Assembly (NCBI RefSeq): GCF_025698545.1
Contig: NC_068575.1
Coordinates: 47,129,980-47,193,979 of the forward strand
Source of the DNA: Gossypium raimondii
Lineage: Eukaryota; Streptophyta; Magnoliopsida; Malvales; Malvaceae
Direction: 5' to 3'
DNA length: 64,000 nucleotides
The position numbers and the translations under genes are program-made. Positions 13,043 to 25,772 of this stretch are shown in pieces. The notes under the pieces are model-generated. The model worked only from the letters and a program-made list of their open reading frames with translations, did not search any database and had not been told where the DNA came from. Position 1 is the stretch's first letter; each line of letters starts with the position of its first letter.

Positions 13043-13510
13043 CCATGGACATAATAAGTGGCGTAATAATAAACCACTAGAAGTGGAAATATAGTAATAA
13101 AGAAGAGAACAAAAACAATGAGAGTTCACAAGATAACACTTCAAGAAGATAACTCATGTTATTAATATGATATGAAAAATCACTTGTCAAATACATATTG
13201 TAATACAGCATTGTTCTTGTTTGGTAATAAAACAAACAAATCTTTGATGATACAAAATTATTTTAAAGCTATAGATGAGCTAATATATCAATATTTTAAG
13301 GAATACAATTTGTGATAATTAATATATTATGTTCTAATCAATCTCAATACTGAAATAAATCAACATGTTTAAAGCTCTAGAAGAGCTAATATATCAATAT
13401 CTAAAAGAACAAAATTTGTAATGATTAATGCATTAGTTTTAAAAGATATTCAATATAATGGATCTTGTATTGAGAATGTGAATAAGTAAAAGATTATATT
13501 CAGTAAGAGC

Positions 13511-14025
13511 TAGGGATGAGCATTTGATCGAGCCGAGTCGAATCGAGTCAAAAAATTTCGAGTTAGTTGAGTTGGCGAATTCTATTTTAGCAACTGAACT
13601 CAATTTGAAAAATTTTCAAATCAAATCGAATCGAATCGAGTCAAAAAATTTCAAGTCGAGTTAACAAATCCTAGTATATATACTCAATGCTACGTTTACA
13701 TGGACCAATTATTTAACTAGTTGACGAAGTACAATATTATTTAACTACATAAACAATATAATGGTTTTGCATTTTAACTTAACGATTTTGAATTTTAACT
13801 TTAGAAAAGGTAAACATTTATCAAAACAACGTAGTTTTGTCTTTTCTTATTCGAATTTTTAGATAACTCGAATTGTATAATTTATATTCGAGTTAAACCG
13901 AAAAATTTGATTTTTATTCGAGTTTATCTAAATAACTCGATTAACTCAAATAACTTGAACTATTTAATTCAAAATTTAAAATTTTTATCAAGTTTTTGAA
14001 TTGAATCTGATCTTGCTCACCCCTA
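13511..14025. mobile_element. hAT-like MITE, ~515 bp, GAGTCGAATCGAGTC arms
   Basis: Starts TAGGGATGAGCA and ends TGCTCACCCCTA. The 8-bp flanks GTAAGAGC and ATATGAGC agree at six positions. The arms carry repeated TCGAGT phrases in opposite orientation. A degraded relative lies near 37 kb. Confidence 0.7.
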
Positions 14026-14033
14026 ATATGAGC

Positions 14034-14675
14034 TACTCTTACTATGAGTATTTACCTCTTTTGACACAGAAAGATTCATATATTGAATTATATTATGCAT
14101 GATACTTGGATACTATCTTTATTTTGGAAAGGATAGAGAATGTTTGAGTTCTTGAATTATATTTATCACTTTTGTTATTAAATTGAATTTTGGTCGTGAT
14201 CTCCCTTTGTCACCGTCTCCATGGAGGGTTGAAAGTTGAATATTTGACTATAAAAGATCCACTTAATTTGTGGAATAATTTTAAGAGAAATATATGGTCA
14301 TTGGAATATGATAATTTTATTTAAAGTTCGTTACAATTTGATGCACTTGAAGTTGTAAAATTTTAAAATTGTGAGTTAATGTAACTTTGTAGTATTTAGG
14401 ATAAGTTCTCAAATTGACATTATATGGGAAGAGCATTACTGATAAGAACTTGTTAGAAAACTTTTTCAACTTTTCATGTTTTAAATGTGCTCCTACAATA
14501 GCAATAATGTGAAAAATATTGTTTACTTGTACTTGAATAAAATAATGAGTTATTAAATAAGTAAATGAAATCATAAAGTTCGTCTTACCGGATCTGCTTC
14601 ATTCTCTGAAGTGAATATAGCAATACATAACAAATTCAAAAGATGTAATCGTGGACATGGTAGGTGGAACTATAA
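14034..14675. other. Intergenic, nothing recognised
   Basis: AT-rich; no reading frame with recognisable content. Confidence 0.5.
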
Positions 14676-15935
14676 ATGATAAGTGCTAAAAGTAACATGT
14701 TTTAATCTCATTCTTAATGCGTTTTTGAGTGATTATTCGATATTAATTGTGAATTTTATGCTCCTAATCATTTAAATTCATATTTTTATACTTAGAAGAA
14801 CATTTGGGAGTAAAATGAGCAAAAAATGAGCGAAATCCAAAAAATCAGAGCAAGGTACAAGAGCTACAGAGGCTGACCCCTTCCACACGGCCTAGCCACA
14901 TAGCTGTATGAGCCACGACTACCACACGACCATGTGGCAAGCCGTGTTGATTTCACTTATTAACCTTTTGAATTGTGGAAAAAAGTGATTTTTAGGTTTT
15001 TCGAGCATTTTAAGACGTATATATGACAAAAAAAAAAAGATAGGTGAGAGTATCATAGAATACTCAAAAAAACAACTCGAAAAACATCATTGAACTCGAT
15101 TCTGAAGCAGATTTTCGTCAAGATTGAAGATTCGCATTGGATTTCTCAAGAGATTATCATGAGTTTCTTTATTTCTTGTGGTTATACTGTATTTTTTTAT
15201 GTTTTTATTTGTAAGCATGAACTAATTTTCTAAATACCTAGGGGAGATGAACTCTATGATGAATTCTGTCGTTTGAGTTTTATTTTATGCAATAAATACT
15301 TAGTTTCTTGTTCTCAATTATGTGTGCTTAATTCTTGGTTTAATATTTCTAGATTATTGATCCATGTTTGATGTGCTTAAATCAGAGGAGAAATATACCC
15401 TATTTAAGAGTAAATATTGCGTAATTGAGTGGAGTTGCATGTAATCCTAGAAAAAAGACAACATAAATCTACCAGATTAAAGTCAAATCTAATAGGAGAA
15501 TCTATAAATCGAGTTAATGTGATAATAGAGGGTTTAATTAAAAACATACTTTCATTAATCAACTTAGAGTCAGTTGCCCTTACTCTCAAAAGACATATTA
15601 ACATAATTTAGGGATTTATACGGATCAACATATTAAGTAAAGAAATTGCGTAATTTAAATTAATAGTGACAGATGAAATCCAGGTGAATTCTTTCCTGGG
15701 TATTGTTTGTTTCTTGGTCTTTAATTGTTTATTTCATGATTTATTATTTGTTGTGCTCATTAGTTAATAAATTTAGTTAATTTTAGTTTTTAATCAATCA
15801 TTCGAATTTATCGGCTACATAATAGAAAGACGATAATTACTAGTACTTTTAGTCTTCATGGGAACGATATTTGTACTTATCGTAGCTATACTATTAATTG
15901 ATAGGTGTACTTGCCTTAGTCAAATTTTTAGTTGG
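14676..15935 (+). mobile_element. Probable solo or partial LTR of a Gypsy-type element, fossil
   Basis: The stretch starts TGATAAGTGCTAAAA and near its right end reads GGGAACGATATTTGTACTTA, followed by GATAGGTGTACTTGCC. That arrangement is typical of the 3' end of Athila-type plant LTRs just ahead of the primer site. No coding part follows, so it looks like a solo or truncated LTR. Both borders are approximate and the family call is from memory of LTR end phrases. It is old and non-coding. Confidence 0.4.
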
Positions 15936-17234
15936 TTTCGTGGACATTAATAATAATCGTCAAAGGGGTAGTCATAATAATTTTGCTCACCACCAAATAG
16001 TGAAGAATGAAAATAATGTAGAGACAGATAATAAGATTGGTGTTGGAATTCAAATTAATAGTTTCATGTTATGTTCTAACTTTTAGTTATTGTGCATTTA
16101 TGGTATGTTTGCTTTGTTTAATTTTGCATATATATCCAAACAAATGAAATATTTATTTGTGTACATTGTGTAAATTGATAAAATTTATTTGCAACAAGTG
16201 CATGTAGGTTTTGATTTTATTGTATTGAGACTAATGCTTTATGTTTGGGTGTTTCAAATCGACATCTATAACTACCTCTAAACTTATTAAATTTGTATTT
16301 TCTTGATACAATGCTAGTATATTTGTTTGTATGATTAATCACATGCGATGGTAAATGAGAAGTATACATTAGTATTGTTGAATCATGTGCATAGTAAATC
16401 AAAAGATTACTAGTCCGAATACACTAGTTAGTTGGCATGATAAGTTAGACCATCTTAATCAATAACGATGCGATAATATAAGAATTTACATGGATATTTA
16501 TTAAAGAACTCAAGATTTTTCATTTATTAAGTGTTTATTGTTCGAAGAAGATTTATTAAACTTTATTAGCAAAAGTTAAGTTAAATTTTTATAGAAATAT
16601 AAATTTATTTAATAAGTGGATATTTTTGTTATATTCACTCATAATTTTAGGGTTTAGAATCCTAATCATCATATTTTTGTTTACTTTGAATTTGGAATTG
16701 ATTTACGAAAAACAAAATTTATTCTTAAAATGAGTATAAATAATTTGTTTTATTATTTAAAAATATTTTTACGTTTTTGTAATTAAAATTAAAATTAAAT
16801 GAAGATTTATATTTTATAAATAAAATCAATGAGATTAATCCAAGTGGAATTATCAAATCAAATAGATAAGTAATTCCTCGAATGGATTAACACGTACCCT
16901 ACAAATAAAGGAGTTAGACCCACTTCACGTCACATTAATGAACCAAAAAAAGTGCATAAAAAAATGAACCAAAAAAATCACGTCATATTATTCATAAATC
17001 AGACCCAATGTGGCAGCATGATATCAAACAAGCATCCTAATCCTACATCCCGATCTCATATTCATTGAGTTAATTCCAAAAATAGCACGCGCAGGTGAAG
17101 AGAGTGGAGCAGCAGTATTAATCAGAATCTTTCCCTGTAATAGCATGTCGGATCTCTCACAAGTTACAACCCAATTAAACACCCCCTGCTACTTCAGTTT
17201 CTTTTTTACTACAACACATGTTCTCACACGTATT
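15936..17234. other. Intergenic and upstream region of the O-fucosyltransferase gene
   Basis: No gene is recognised up to about 17 kb. The last 300 bp are pyrimidine-rich, as expected for a promoter and 5' leader. Confidence 0.5.
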
Positions 17235-17264
17235 TACAGTCTCTCTCTCTCTCTCTCTCTCTTG
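17235..17264. repeat. CT microsatellite in the probable 5' leader
   Basis: A run of about ten CT units ends about 140 bp ahead of the O-fucosyltransferase start codon. CT-rich leaders are common in plant genes. Confidence 0.85.
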
Positions 17265-17404
17265 CTTTGTATTTTGACTTTTCTCGGTGTCTCTCCTTCT
17301 GTTCTCTTCAGTTTCCTCTTTCTTTAACCTTTCTTCCGTTTCTAGACAGAGAAAGCAAATACCCCATTGAGTTTTAGGAAAGAAAGAAAAGAATATTATT
17401 AAAA

Positions 17405-20400
17405 ATGAAAGAAGGGAAAGCTTTTTTGAAGTCTAAGATGAAATGGGTCGGTTTGGTTGGTTTAGTTTTGTCAGTTTTTTCACTCTTTGTGCACTTCTTG
17501 CTAGCCAGATTCACTGAAGACGGCTTCTCCGAGTACCAGTCTTCCATAACCATCTTCTCCTGGAGACCTGTTTTTGAAGCTACAGACCTCTCGAGAACGG
17601 TACTATGCGATTCTTTTATATGCTTTTCCTGTTTCGCATTTTCTTGTTTCTAAATTTGATTATTTTCTGTTGACGTGTTTTTACATTCAGGGTATTTGTC
17701 TGTTTGTTTGTTTTTTGAAACATTTTGCTCTTGGTGATTTCACTTTTCTGTTCTTGGACATGTGGACTTGGGGGTTTTAGTATTGTTTTTGGGAGTTTTG
17801 TTTGGATCCATTTTGGTTAACTGAAAATGCCCAGATTAGTGTTACTTGTTTCTTTTCATTAAGGTGAGCTGAAATTTGTACTTTGGATCCGATTTGATTT
17901 GGTTTTAAACTGTTTTTGTAAGTTTTTGTTTGTTAATTTTATTTAACACATATGGCTTCTTAGGGTTTCTTCTTCTATTGTTTTGGTGCAGAGCCCATTG
18001 TATAGAAGACTATGGGGTCCTGTTGGGCAATTGGAATCTTTGCAACCACATGCTAATACTAAAGGATACTACGCAGGTTAGCTCTGATTTCCACTTCTGA
18101 TTTTTGACAGTTATGTGTTTCACAATAATTTTAGTCATTTGTTTAAAAAAAAAAAACATGACATTTCATGCTTTTCATTCCCAAATTCTAGATAATAGAT
18201 GTTCAGGTTAATTTGCTAGCATTGAATGATTAGGATTTAAGATCTTTTATTTTCCTTATAAAAATTACTGTGACTGCTAACCATCATCTTGATACAATTC
18301 CAATGATAAATGTGATGTAGTTCCTTAACAGTACCTACTGAGTGGTTTTCGATGGCTTATAGTAGCTTTGATTGTTTACGATTGACCGCTCAGATTTTTG
18401 GAGAGATTAAAATGGAAACCGTGGGCATGCTCGCTCCATCGTATCACCTAGAATTTCCCCTTGTCTTTTAATTCTTATCCTCACATGCAAACTACTCTAT
18501 GTATGCAACCTGTAGAATGAGAGGGTTGAACTTTATGTTATTTTAAGAGTAATGTTGATGAATTTATTGGTGTATGTGTCTTTATGAAAACACAGATTCT
18601 GATTTTTATCATGTCCTCGTGTCTATTGCAAGTTGCAGTTTAATCCACTTTTTGAAAGCATAGAATTGTTATTTCCTACTAAGGTTGTATTATTATACGT
18701 GTGCCTTCGACAGATCCTGGAGCTCAGTCAAGTGGGTACATTTTTGTCAGAATACAAGGTGGTTTCCATGAGATTAGGAGCTCGGTAAGGGTGCTATAGT
18801 GAAAATTATTATTTATGGGTAAAGTTATCTTATATATGTAGTTGGAATTGTAATGATTTTGTTTGAATCCTAGATATGTGATGTGGTTGCGGTTTCTCGG
18901 TTTCTGAATGCTACTTTAGTTGTTCCAGAGATCCAACAAACAACTAGCAAGAAGGGAATCAGGTGACTTTTGATAGTTAGTACTGCTTTCTATTCTTATT
19001 TGGAGTTGGATCATATGATAATTTGACTTATCAGTAATTTGTCCTGTATCAACTTATATTTGTAATATGTTTGATGCAGCTCACAGTTCAAGAGTTTTGC
19101 CTACCTATATAATGAGGAAACGTTTATGGCGGCTTTAGCAAAAGATGTTAATATTGTGAAAACCCTTCCTAAAAGCCTTAAATCAGCGAGGAGAAATAAG
19201 GAAATCCCAGTGTTTAGAGTGCCGTATGCAGCTTCACCGTATTATTATTTGCACAATGTGCTCCCTATTTTGATCAAGCATTCTGTAGTTGAACTAGTTG
19301 TTTCTGCTGGTGGATGCTTGCAGGTGATTGCAGTTGCCAATTTTCTGTGGACCTTTGATTTGAACTTTAAACATTTTATTTTTAACTTCGAATATCACCT
19401 TTTCAAATTTTACGTCAGATATAGTTGTTAAGCGCATTTTTCCTATTTCTAATGATGCTTATTTTTGTTAGGCACTAAATCTGTTCTTGGTTTCTTAATT
19501 TGCATGTGTTCTAGATCAATTTGTATCCATGTTGTTCTTTTGTTAAAATTGATAAATATTGAGGGCATGCATTCTTGTGGTGAAGGTTAATAGCACCTTG
19601 CTAGTTTCTCATCTATCAATTATAATTGTTAAGCATTTGGTGGTTTCTCTAATAGGCTCGATTTAGTCTTGTCGTGTTTGACCCTTAGGCACTTGCATTC
19701 TTACCAATGCGTGACCTACATTTATGTCATGTGCTACGTCTATATCAGGAATACAATTCTCTTTCTAATGGTTGAAACAATTCAAAAGACTTGATTTAAT
19801 CATCTTTCTATTGACTCGAACAATTTCAAAAGACTTTTACCAAGTTAGCTACACAGATTTGTTATGTAGAGCATGGTACATCTTGCTTTTCATGTTAAAT
19901 TCCTGAAACACCAAGTGCTTTGCTTAAACTGCATTTAGGTAACCATTTTACTGTTCATCCTTTTGTGCGTCAGACTTTTTAAGGTCTCTTAACTGACATT
20001 TTGTGCTACTGATATCTTCAGATTAGTAGTTAAGACTAATGTGAATATTGCTGCATTGAAGTTGAAATGCCTTATTATACACAAATTTTAATTTCTTTAT
20101 GAATTTGTGATTGTTGCTAATATTTTCCGTATCTGATTTAGGCAATTCTTCCACCGGATCTTGAAGAGTATCAAAGTCTTAGATGTAGGGTTGCTTTTCA
20201 TGCCCTGAGGTTCCGACAGGATGTTCAGGACCTAGCAACTAATATATTGCATAGGTGAATAGCTAACCATGATTGTATTATGTAATATTATTTCCTTTCT
20301 TTTTTTTTTCCCTAATATGTTGTTATCAATTAAGATTAAGGGCTCCTGGGAGACCATTTATTGCTTTTGATCCCGGTATGACAAGAGATGCTTTAGCCTA

Positions 20401-22033
20401 TCACGGTTGTTCTGAACTCTTCCAGGTACCTGCTTTTATACTCAGAAGGCACCATTGGTGCTTTTACTCACTGAACCTTTGTTTCAAATATTGCCCATCA
20501 TTTGACATGTTTATTCTCTTTTGGAGCTTACCCAAGGATGTGCATGCTGAGCTCATTCAGCACAGAAGAGCTTGGATGAGAAAACGTGGGATAATAAAAG
20601 GGCAGCTTTCAGTAAATTCTGCTAAGCAACGTCTCAAGGGTTCATGCCCATTGACGCCAGAAGAGGTAGTCATTTTTTATTGATGAACTTCATTTACTTA
20701 TGAAGCTTCAGATCTATGCTCATCTTATTGTTTGAAACCAAATATGTTAACACATCATAAAAAGTTAATTAATGTAGTCATTCCATTGGATAAGGAGAGA
20801 AAATTTGAGAAAACTTGAGATGTTGAATGAAGTCACTTGTCTTTCTACAGGTTGGTATTCTTCTTCGGGCATATGGATACTCATGGGATACAATAATATA
20901 TGTGTCTGGAGGTGAAGTTTTTGGAGGCCAGAGGACATTGATCCCACTTCACGGATTGTTTGAAAATGTTGTTGATAGGACTTCCCTCAGCACAAGCTGG
21001 GAGCTGAGTAGAATTTACGGTCGCGAGGCTAACCTCGATGAAAGTTATCCAAGGGCTCCTCCATCTGCTCAGGTTGAAACAAAGCTTGATGCTTGGAAAA
21101 ACTCTGGTCCTCGTCCTCGTCCTCTCCCACCTCCTCCTGCTAGACCCAAGACTTATAATATTGAAGGGTGGTGGGGTTGGGTTGCTGAGAGTGACAATGA
21201 GCCTGAAAGTACAGTTGTAGAGTTGAGGACTAATGCCCATAAGTTACTATGGGAAGCCATAGACTATACAGTTGCTGTTGAAGCTGATGTTTTCATTCCT
21301 GGATTCGATAGTGATGGTAAGGGACATCCAAATTTTGCCAGTCTGGTTATGGGACACAGATTGTATCAATCTGCTGCATCTAAAACATACAGGCCAGACA
21401 GGTAAGCATCTCTCTGACCAGACACGTTTGCTTGAATTTACACAATTAGTTTAGGGATGTATGATTTAGTTGCAAGTTAATGACAGTTGTGATTTCTTTT
21501 TAAACGTCTATCAAGTCATGTAAGGTTACATGCTCTCACCATGCATTGATTGTATGCTTTTTCAACACAGGAAAGAAGTTGTCAGGCTTTTGGATCAAAT
21601 TCACGGCCACATATATCATGCAAACCATTCCTGGTTAACATCAATACGAAGACATATGCGGAGCTCTTTAATTGATGGATTGATCGAAGCATCAAATAAG
21701 TCAAAATCTTCATCTTTACTTTCACATCCAGTCCCTGAATGTTCTTGCTTGAGGCCTAATCCTAGTGAAACATTGTCTAATGCTTCAACCCCTTCAGTGC
21801 ACTTGCAAGTTCACGCTGCTCTTGGTGTGGTACATCGTTGTCCTGCTTGGATGGACGGTGAAAAGAATTTAAGCTCTAATGAAAAGGACAACGAGGAGGA
21901 TATTGATGAAAATGATCCATCATCATCTAGACTGTTTCTTCAGCATGCAGGAAGTCATGATGCTGGAGGCGAAGATATAAACCTCAAAGAAGAATCTCAA
22001 TTTGAGGATCAAGAAGAAGATGGTGGTGATTGA
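17405..22033 (+). CDS. O-fucosyltransferase family protein (PF10250), 676 aa, 10 exons
   Basis: Exons: 17405-17599, 17992-18076, 18714-18784, 18874-18962, 19080-19323, 20142-20254, 20335-20425, 20537-20665, 20851-21401, 21571-22033; all use GT/AG. A short basic N-terminus and one membrane segment (about residues 14-34) give a type II Golgi protein. The luminal domain has GYIFVRIQGGFHEIR (about 98-112) and ICDVVAVSRFLNATLVVPE (118-136). It then has the region equivalent to the plant HLRFE motif, here RPFIAFDPGMTRDALAYHGC (about 271-290), then LTPEEVGILLRAYGY (about 335-349) and GHRLYQSAASKTYRPDR (about 507-523). The tail is Ser-rich and then acidic. The canonical HLR motif of most plant members is replaced by FDP. 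I recall the same variant in a plant subfamily, so this is probably lineage-typical rather than damage. Acceptor and substrate are unknown. The start is the only in-frame ATG ahead of the membrane segment. Confidence 0.92.
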
Positions 22034-22635
22034 CAACAGGAGCTTTATATATTTTGTTCAAGTTCCAAAAATGCGGCACCAGCATTGCAGTGTCAGTGTA
22101 CATATTTTAGAGTGAGCAAGAGTGTCTTGAATTCCAAGTCAAGATGAAGAAGCAAGGTGCCTTACACCAGTTCTCAAACTCCGGTGAGTCGGGCCTCTAA
22201 TCGAATCCATCAGAAGTGATATTAAGCTCTTTTACACGGTGATGTATCATATAATTGAAGCTTCGTCGGAAGGCAATCGTGTTTTCTGCGAGTAAGCCTG
22301 CAATCAATTTTGACTAGTCTTACCTAGTTCTTGATTTACAAACGTAAGTTTTTGTGGATCTATTTTGGGACATTCCCAAATGATTATGGGCATTTTTCAT
22401 GCATGACATAACATGATTAAGAACAGAATGAGATAGGTGTTTTCCTTTAATCCATTACTAAATATCTATCTATTTATTCCTTTTGTGATGGATGTTGGCT
22501 CTCATTTCATTTGATAATTCCTTGTATGCTTGGGAATTTTTGTTCTAAACAGGCTTATGAAAATTCCCGGCCTAGAAAAAATAAGAATATGAATACAGGC
22601 ACCCTTTTGGAACCAAATTTTCTTCTCCAAGAATG

Positions 22636-22872
22636 TAAAAATGTCCATAATAAAGCATTGTGGCTCAAAAAGCATGTTTCGAATCATCCCAAGCTAGATT
22701 AAGGTGTGGATTATAATAAAATCCGATATAGATTAAGTTGTTAATGATTGATCATTGATGTGGCATTTTTTTCTACACATGCTAATCATTCCACAGCGGA
22801 CTAAATTATATCTGAATAAAGAAAATTCTCAGAACAGTTATCAATAAAAGTCGCTGTCACAGTGAAGTTTCC
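22636..22872 (+). repeat. Local direct repeat, copy 1
   Basis: Matches 24049-24340 over most of its length. Shared phrases include TAATGATTGATCATT, CATTCCACAG, ATCTGAATAAAGAAAA and TCAC/TCATATTGAAGTTT in the same order and orientation. Divergence is clear, with small indels. Confidence 0.75.
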
Positions 22873-24048
22873 TTGGGCTTTCTCGGTCAAACAAAAGCCT
22901 TCACAACAGAGAATTGAAGTTTCAGCGATCTTGAAAGCCAAGCATGGTATGTGTATTTTTGAACAGTTTTGTCAAACGCATGGTTTCGCAGCAACTTGAG
23001 TCGACCACTAAGAAAGCAGTCAAAAAGGCCATGTGGCTTCTAGTTCGTCAACCTTGAGCCAGACTTTTGTCTTCAATAATGGAATTCCACAGTAATATTA
23101 GCTTGATCTTCAAGCAAATATTTGGTTTAAGAACCCCCAAACATGACATAGTAAACCATCTAGTCTCAAATCAATCAAGCAAGCAAAAACACCAGTTAAA
23201 TCTTCTCTGTCCATTGGGAGTTTTTGTCAAAGACCAAGATGAGCAAATACAAGGAGGAGCTTTCGTGTGAATCCTTTTTAAGATTTCTGCTGTCCTTATG
23301 CACCAATTCATTCTCAAAAACCGCACAACCAAGTGGCCCTGAAGCTGCCATAGCTACTGCAACTAAACATTTTAGTCAAAAAGTAACGTTTGGGTAGTTT
23401 TTATAGCATCTCTTCAAACAAGCATTAAATTGTAGGGGGGTCCTCTCCTGTCTCTGTAAGTGTAGCTATATTCCATTTTCTAATTAAGAGTAAGAGGCTT
23501 TCGTTGTAAAATAGGTATACTACATAAACAAGTACCATATACGTACATGTGGATACCCATCTTTCGGCTAATCTAAGCCTGAGACTCCACTTCCCTAGGC
23601 TAACAAGTAGGTTTTTATTCAACAATATTAAGGAGTTCTGTAATGGTTGCCTGTAATAAGAGTTGAACTATATATTTTCTGTTTATATTGAATTTGGTTG
23701 AACAAAAAATATTTTATTAACAAAGTAAAACATTTGCAACAGAACTTGTGATGAAATCTTATTTAGCACCATTCATATGTACAGATTAAGTTTGCTTGTA
23801 AAGACATAAATCTAAACATTTGAGAGGATCAAATTTAAGATTCTAAATAATTTCTCCAAAATTTTGTCCTCTATGAGTTTTATACCAAATTTCTCCCAAA
23901 GTTTTACCATTTCTCAAAATTTTCTTTTACTTCTCAAAATTATTAAATAAAAAAATATTCTTTAAGTATAATTTATTTGATATTAAAATTTAACTCTGGT
24001 TTATGTATTTTGCTGATTGGAATTTTATCACATAACACCAAACCTAGT

Positions 24049-24340
24049 ATAACTAAAATGTCAATAGCAAAGCATTTTGGCTCAACAAGCCTCTTTCGAA
24101 TTCTCCATCTCCAAATCAAAAAATAAGGATAAAGCTGTGGAGTATGATAAAATCTGATGTGTAGATTAAGCTGCTAATGATTGATCATTAGTATGACCTT
24201 TTTTTTTTCAACAGATACACATTATTCCACAGATGTGCGAACTATTAATAGGCTAAACATAATTGCATCTGAATAAAGAAAACTCTCAAAAAAGATCAAT
24301 TTATCGTTAAGTTGCTGTCATATTGAAGTTTCAGCAACCA
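24049..24340 (+). repeat. Local direct repeat, copy 2
   Basis: Second copy of the block at 22636-22872, about 1.4 kb away in the same orientation. It ends just ahead of the bHLH gene fragment. It may be a shared dispersed repeat or a tandem segment duplication. Confidence 0.75.
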
Positions 24341-24444
24341 TGTAAACTTTTCCTACTTATGACCAATACCATCCCTCTTGTTTTTGTTAATACTAGAAAC
24401 TAGATTGCTCTCACATTTGAAATCCATTATTTTTTATGTGGCAG

Positions 24445-24661
24445 GTTTCAGATTTTGAGAGACCTTATACCTCAAAATGATGAAAAGAGAGACAAGGCTG
24501 TACATATTGCATATGTTCTATACATGCATGAAAGTGATCACTATGTTTATTATTTGTTTCTCATGAATAGATTTTGATGTGTAGGTCAAAGAGTAAATTC
24601 AGTTTTTTACAGGAAAAGTTGCAAATATATGAGCCAGGAGACAACAAAATTGAGTCCAGGG
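24445..24661 (+). pseudogene. bHLH (BIM-like) gene fragment, decayed
   Basis: After a ..GGCAG acceptor, 24445-24499 (continuing the split Arg codon of the preceding intron) reads FQILRDLIPQNDEKRDKA. This is the loop and second-helix start of a basic helix-loop-helix domain of the BES1-interacting BIM type, at the family's usual intron position, followed by a GT donor. After a second acceptor, 24585-24661 encodes a remnant of the next exon: IQFLQ, then EKLQIYEPGDNKIE, ending at GTAAGC. In this second piece the codon expected to be Tyr is TAA and there is one extra T in the run before EKLQ. The basic region and other exons are missing. Splice-like borders show it descends from genomic DNA, not a retrocopy. 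Confidence 0.65.
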
Positions 24662-25772
24662 GTAAGCTTTTTTGTGCTTAATGTTTGGGCCTATGCATGT
24701 GCATGCCGATGTGGTTATTTTGCACGAACCTTTCAATGATTTATATTGACGGGTGCGTGGTATGTTGTTGGTTAATGTTGATGATGCTTCGTTATTGGAG
24801 ATTTAAAATGCTAAAAGCATAGGAAAAAAGTTAAAAATAATTCCATCTTTGTTTACTGCTATCAGCAGAGAGAGCTTATCCATCATCTTATCCAAAGAAC
24901 CAGAAGCAGCCGTTCCTGATGCATTTCTTTTGTCACCAAACCGCCAAAAACAGCCAAAAAGTACGAAAGAAAAAACCTAATTTTCTACTTCTATGTCATC
25001 TGTCTCCCTCTGCACCATCCTAATTGTCGTCTCCATTACTGAATATTGAGCAATCGGCTGAGAATGGAGGAAATATATATAGGTACAAGACAAAACTATA
25101 TTCTTTTGATTGCATTATTAAATGAAATCAACACCAGTGTCCAGATGGCTAATCATATATTAGCTAGGCTTTCTATTTGTAAACCTAGAACAGTTGGAGT
25201 GGGATGCTGCAACGTGTATCTTCTTTCTATCAATCTTTCAAGTTAATAAGACAAAGACTCATTGTTGTTTTCATTTAACTAATTAAAATTCCATGTTTTT
25301 AGTGATGGCATGTCGTGATTATCATTTTCGTTTAGTGGTTGCTGTTAGCTTATTTATTACGTAGTTCAGGCTTTACTAATATAGTAATTGCTCAACAAAT
25401 TCAAAAAAGAAGAAGAAGAAGAAGAAGAAGAAGAAGAAGCTGGAGTCGTAAAATGGAAAAAAAGTTCTGATTTAGAAGAACTTTAGACTAAAGAGAATAA
25501 ACCTGTTGGAATCAGATGACCCCAGGATTGGATTTATTATATAGTACAATAATTGTGTCACATTCACGGGACCTTCTTATTGACAATGGTACAGTCAATC
25601 ACACTACAAACAACCAAGAGAAAGCCCACACTGTTTAGGTAGATTATTTAACTGTACATATAATTTATAATCGTAATGAACAAAAAAGATATACATATGT
25701 AATTCATAATCATCAGAAGAGTGGCTAGATTGTGATAGGTTTTAGTGGAGAATCATTACTTATAGTATACAA
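24662..25772. other. Intergenic and 3' flank of the proline-rich gene
   Basis: No gene recognised. It contains the GAA microsatellite noted below. Confidence 0.5.
25407..25440. repeat. GAA trinucleotide microsatellite
   Basis: About ten to eleven perfect GAA units between the bHLH fragment and the Ole e 1-type gene. Confidence 0.9.

Larger units (their letters stand above)
22034..24444. other. 3' UTR of the O-fucosyltransferase gene, then intergenic with a local duplication
   Basis: The first few hundred bases are probably 3' UTR. Beyond that no gene is seen. Two related blocks of about 250 bp (22636-22872 and 24049-24340) are listed separately. Confidence 0.5.
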
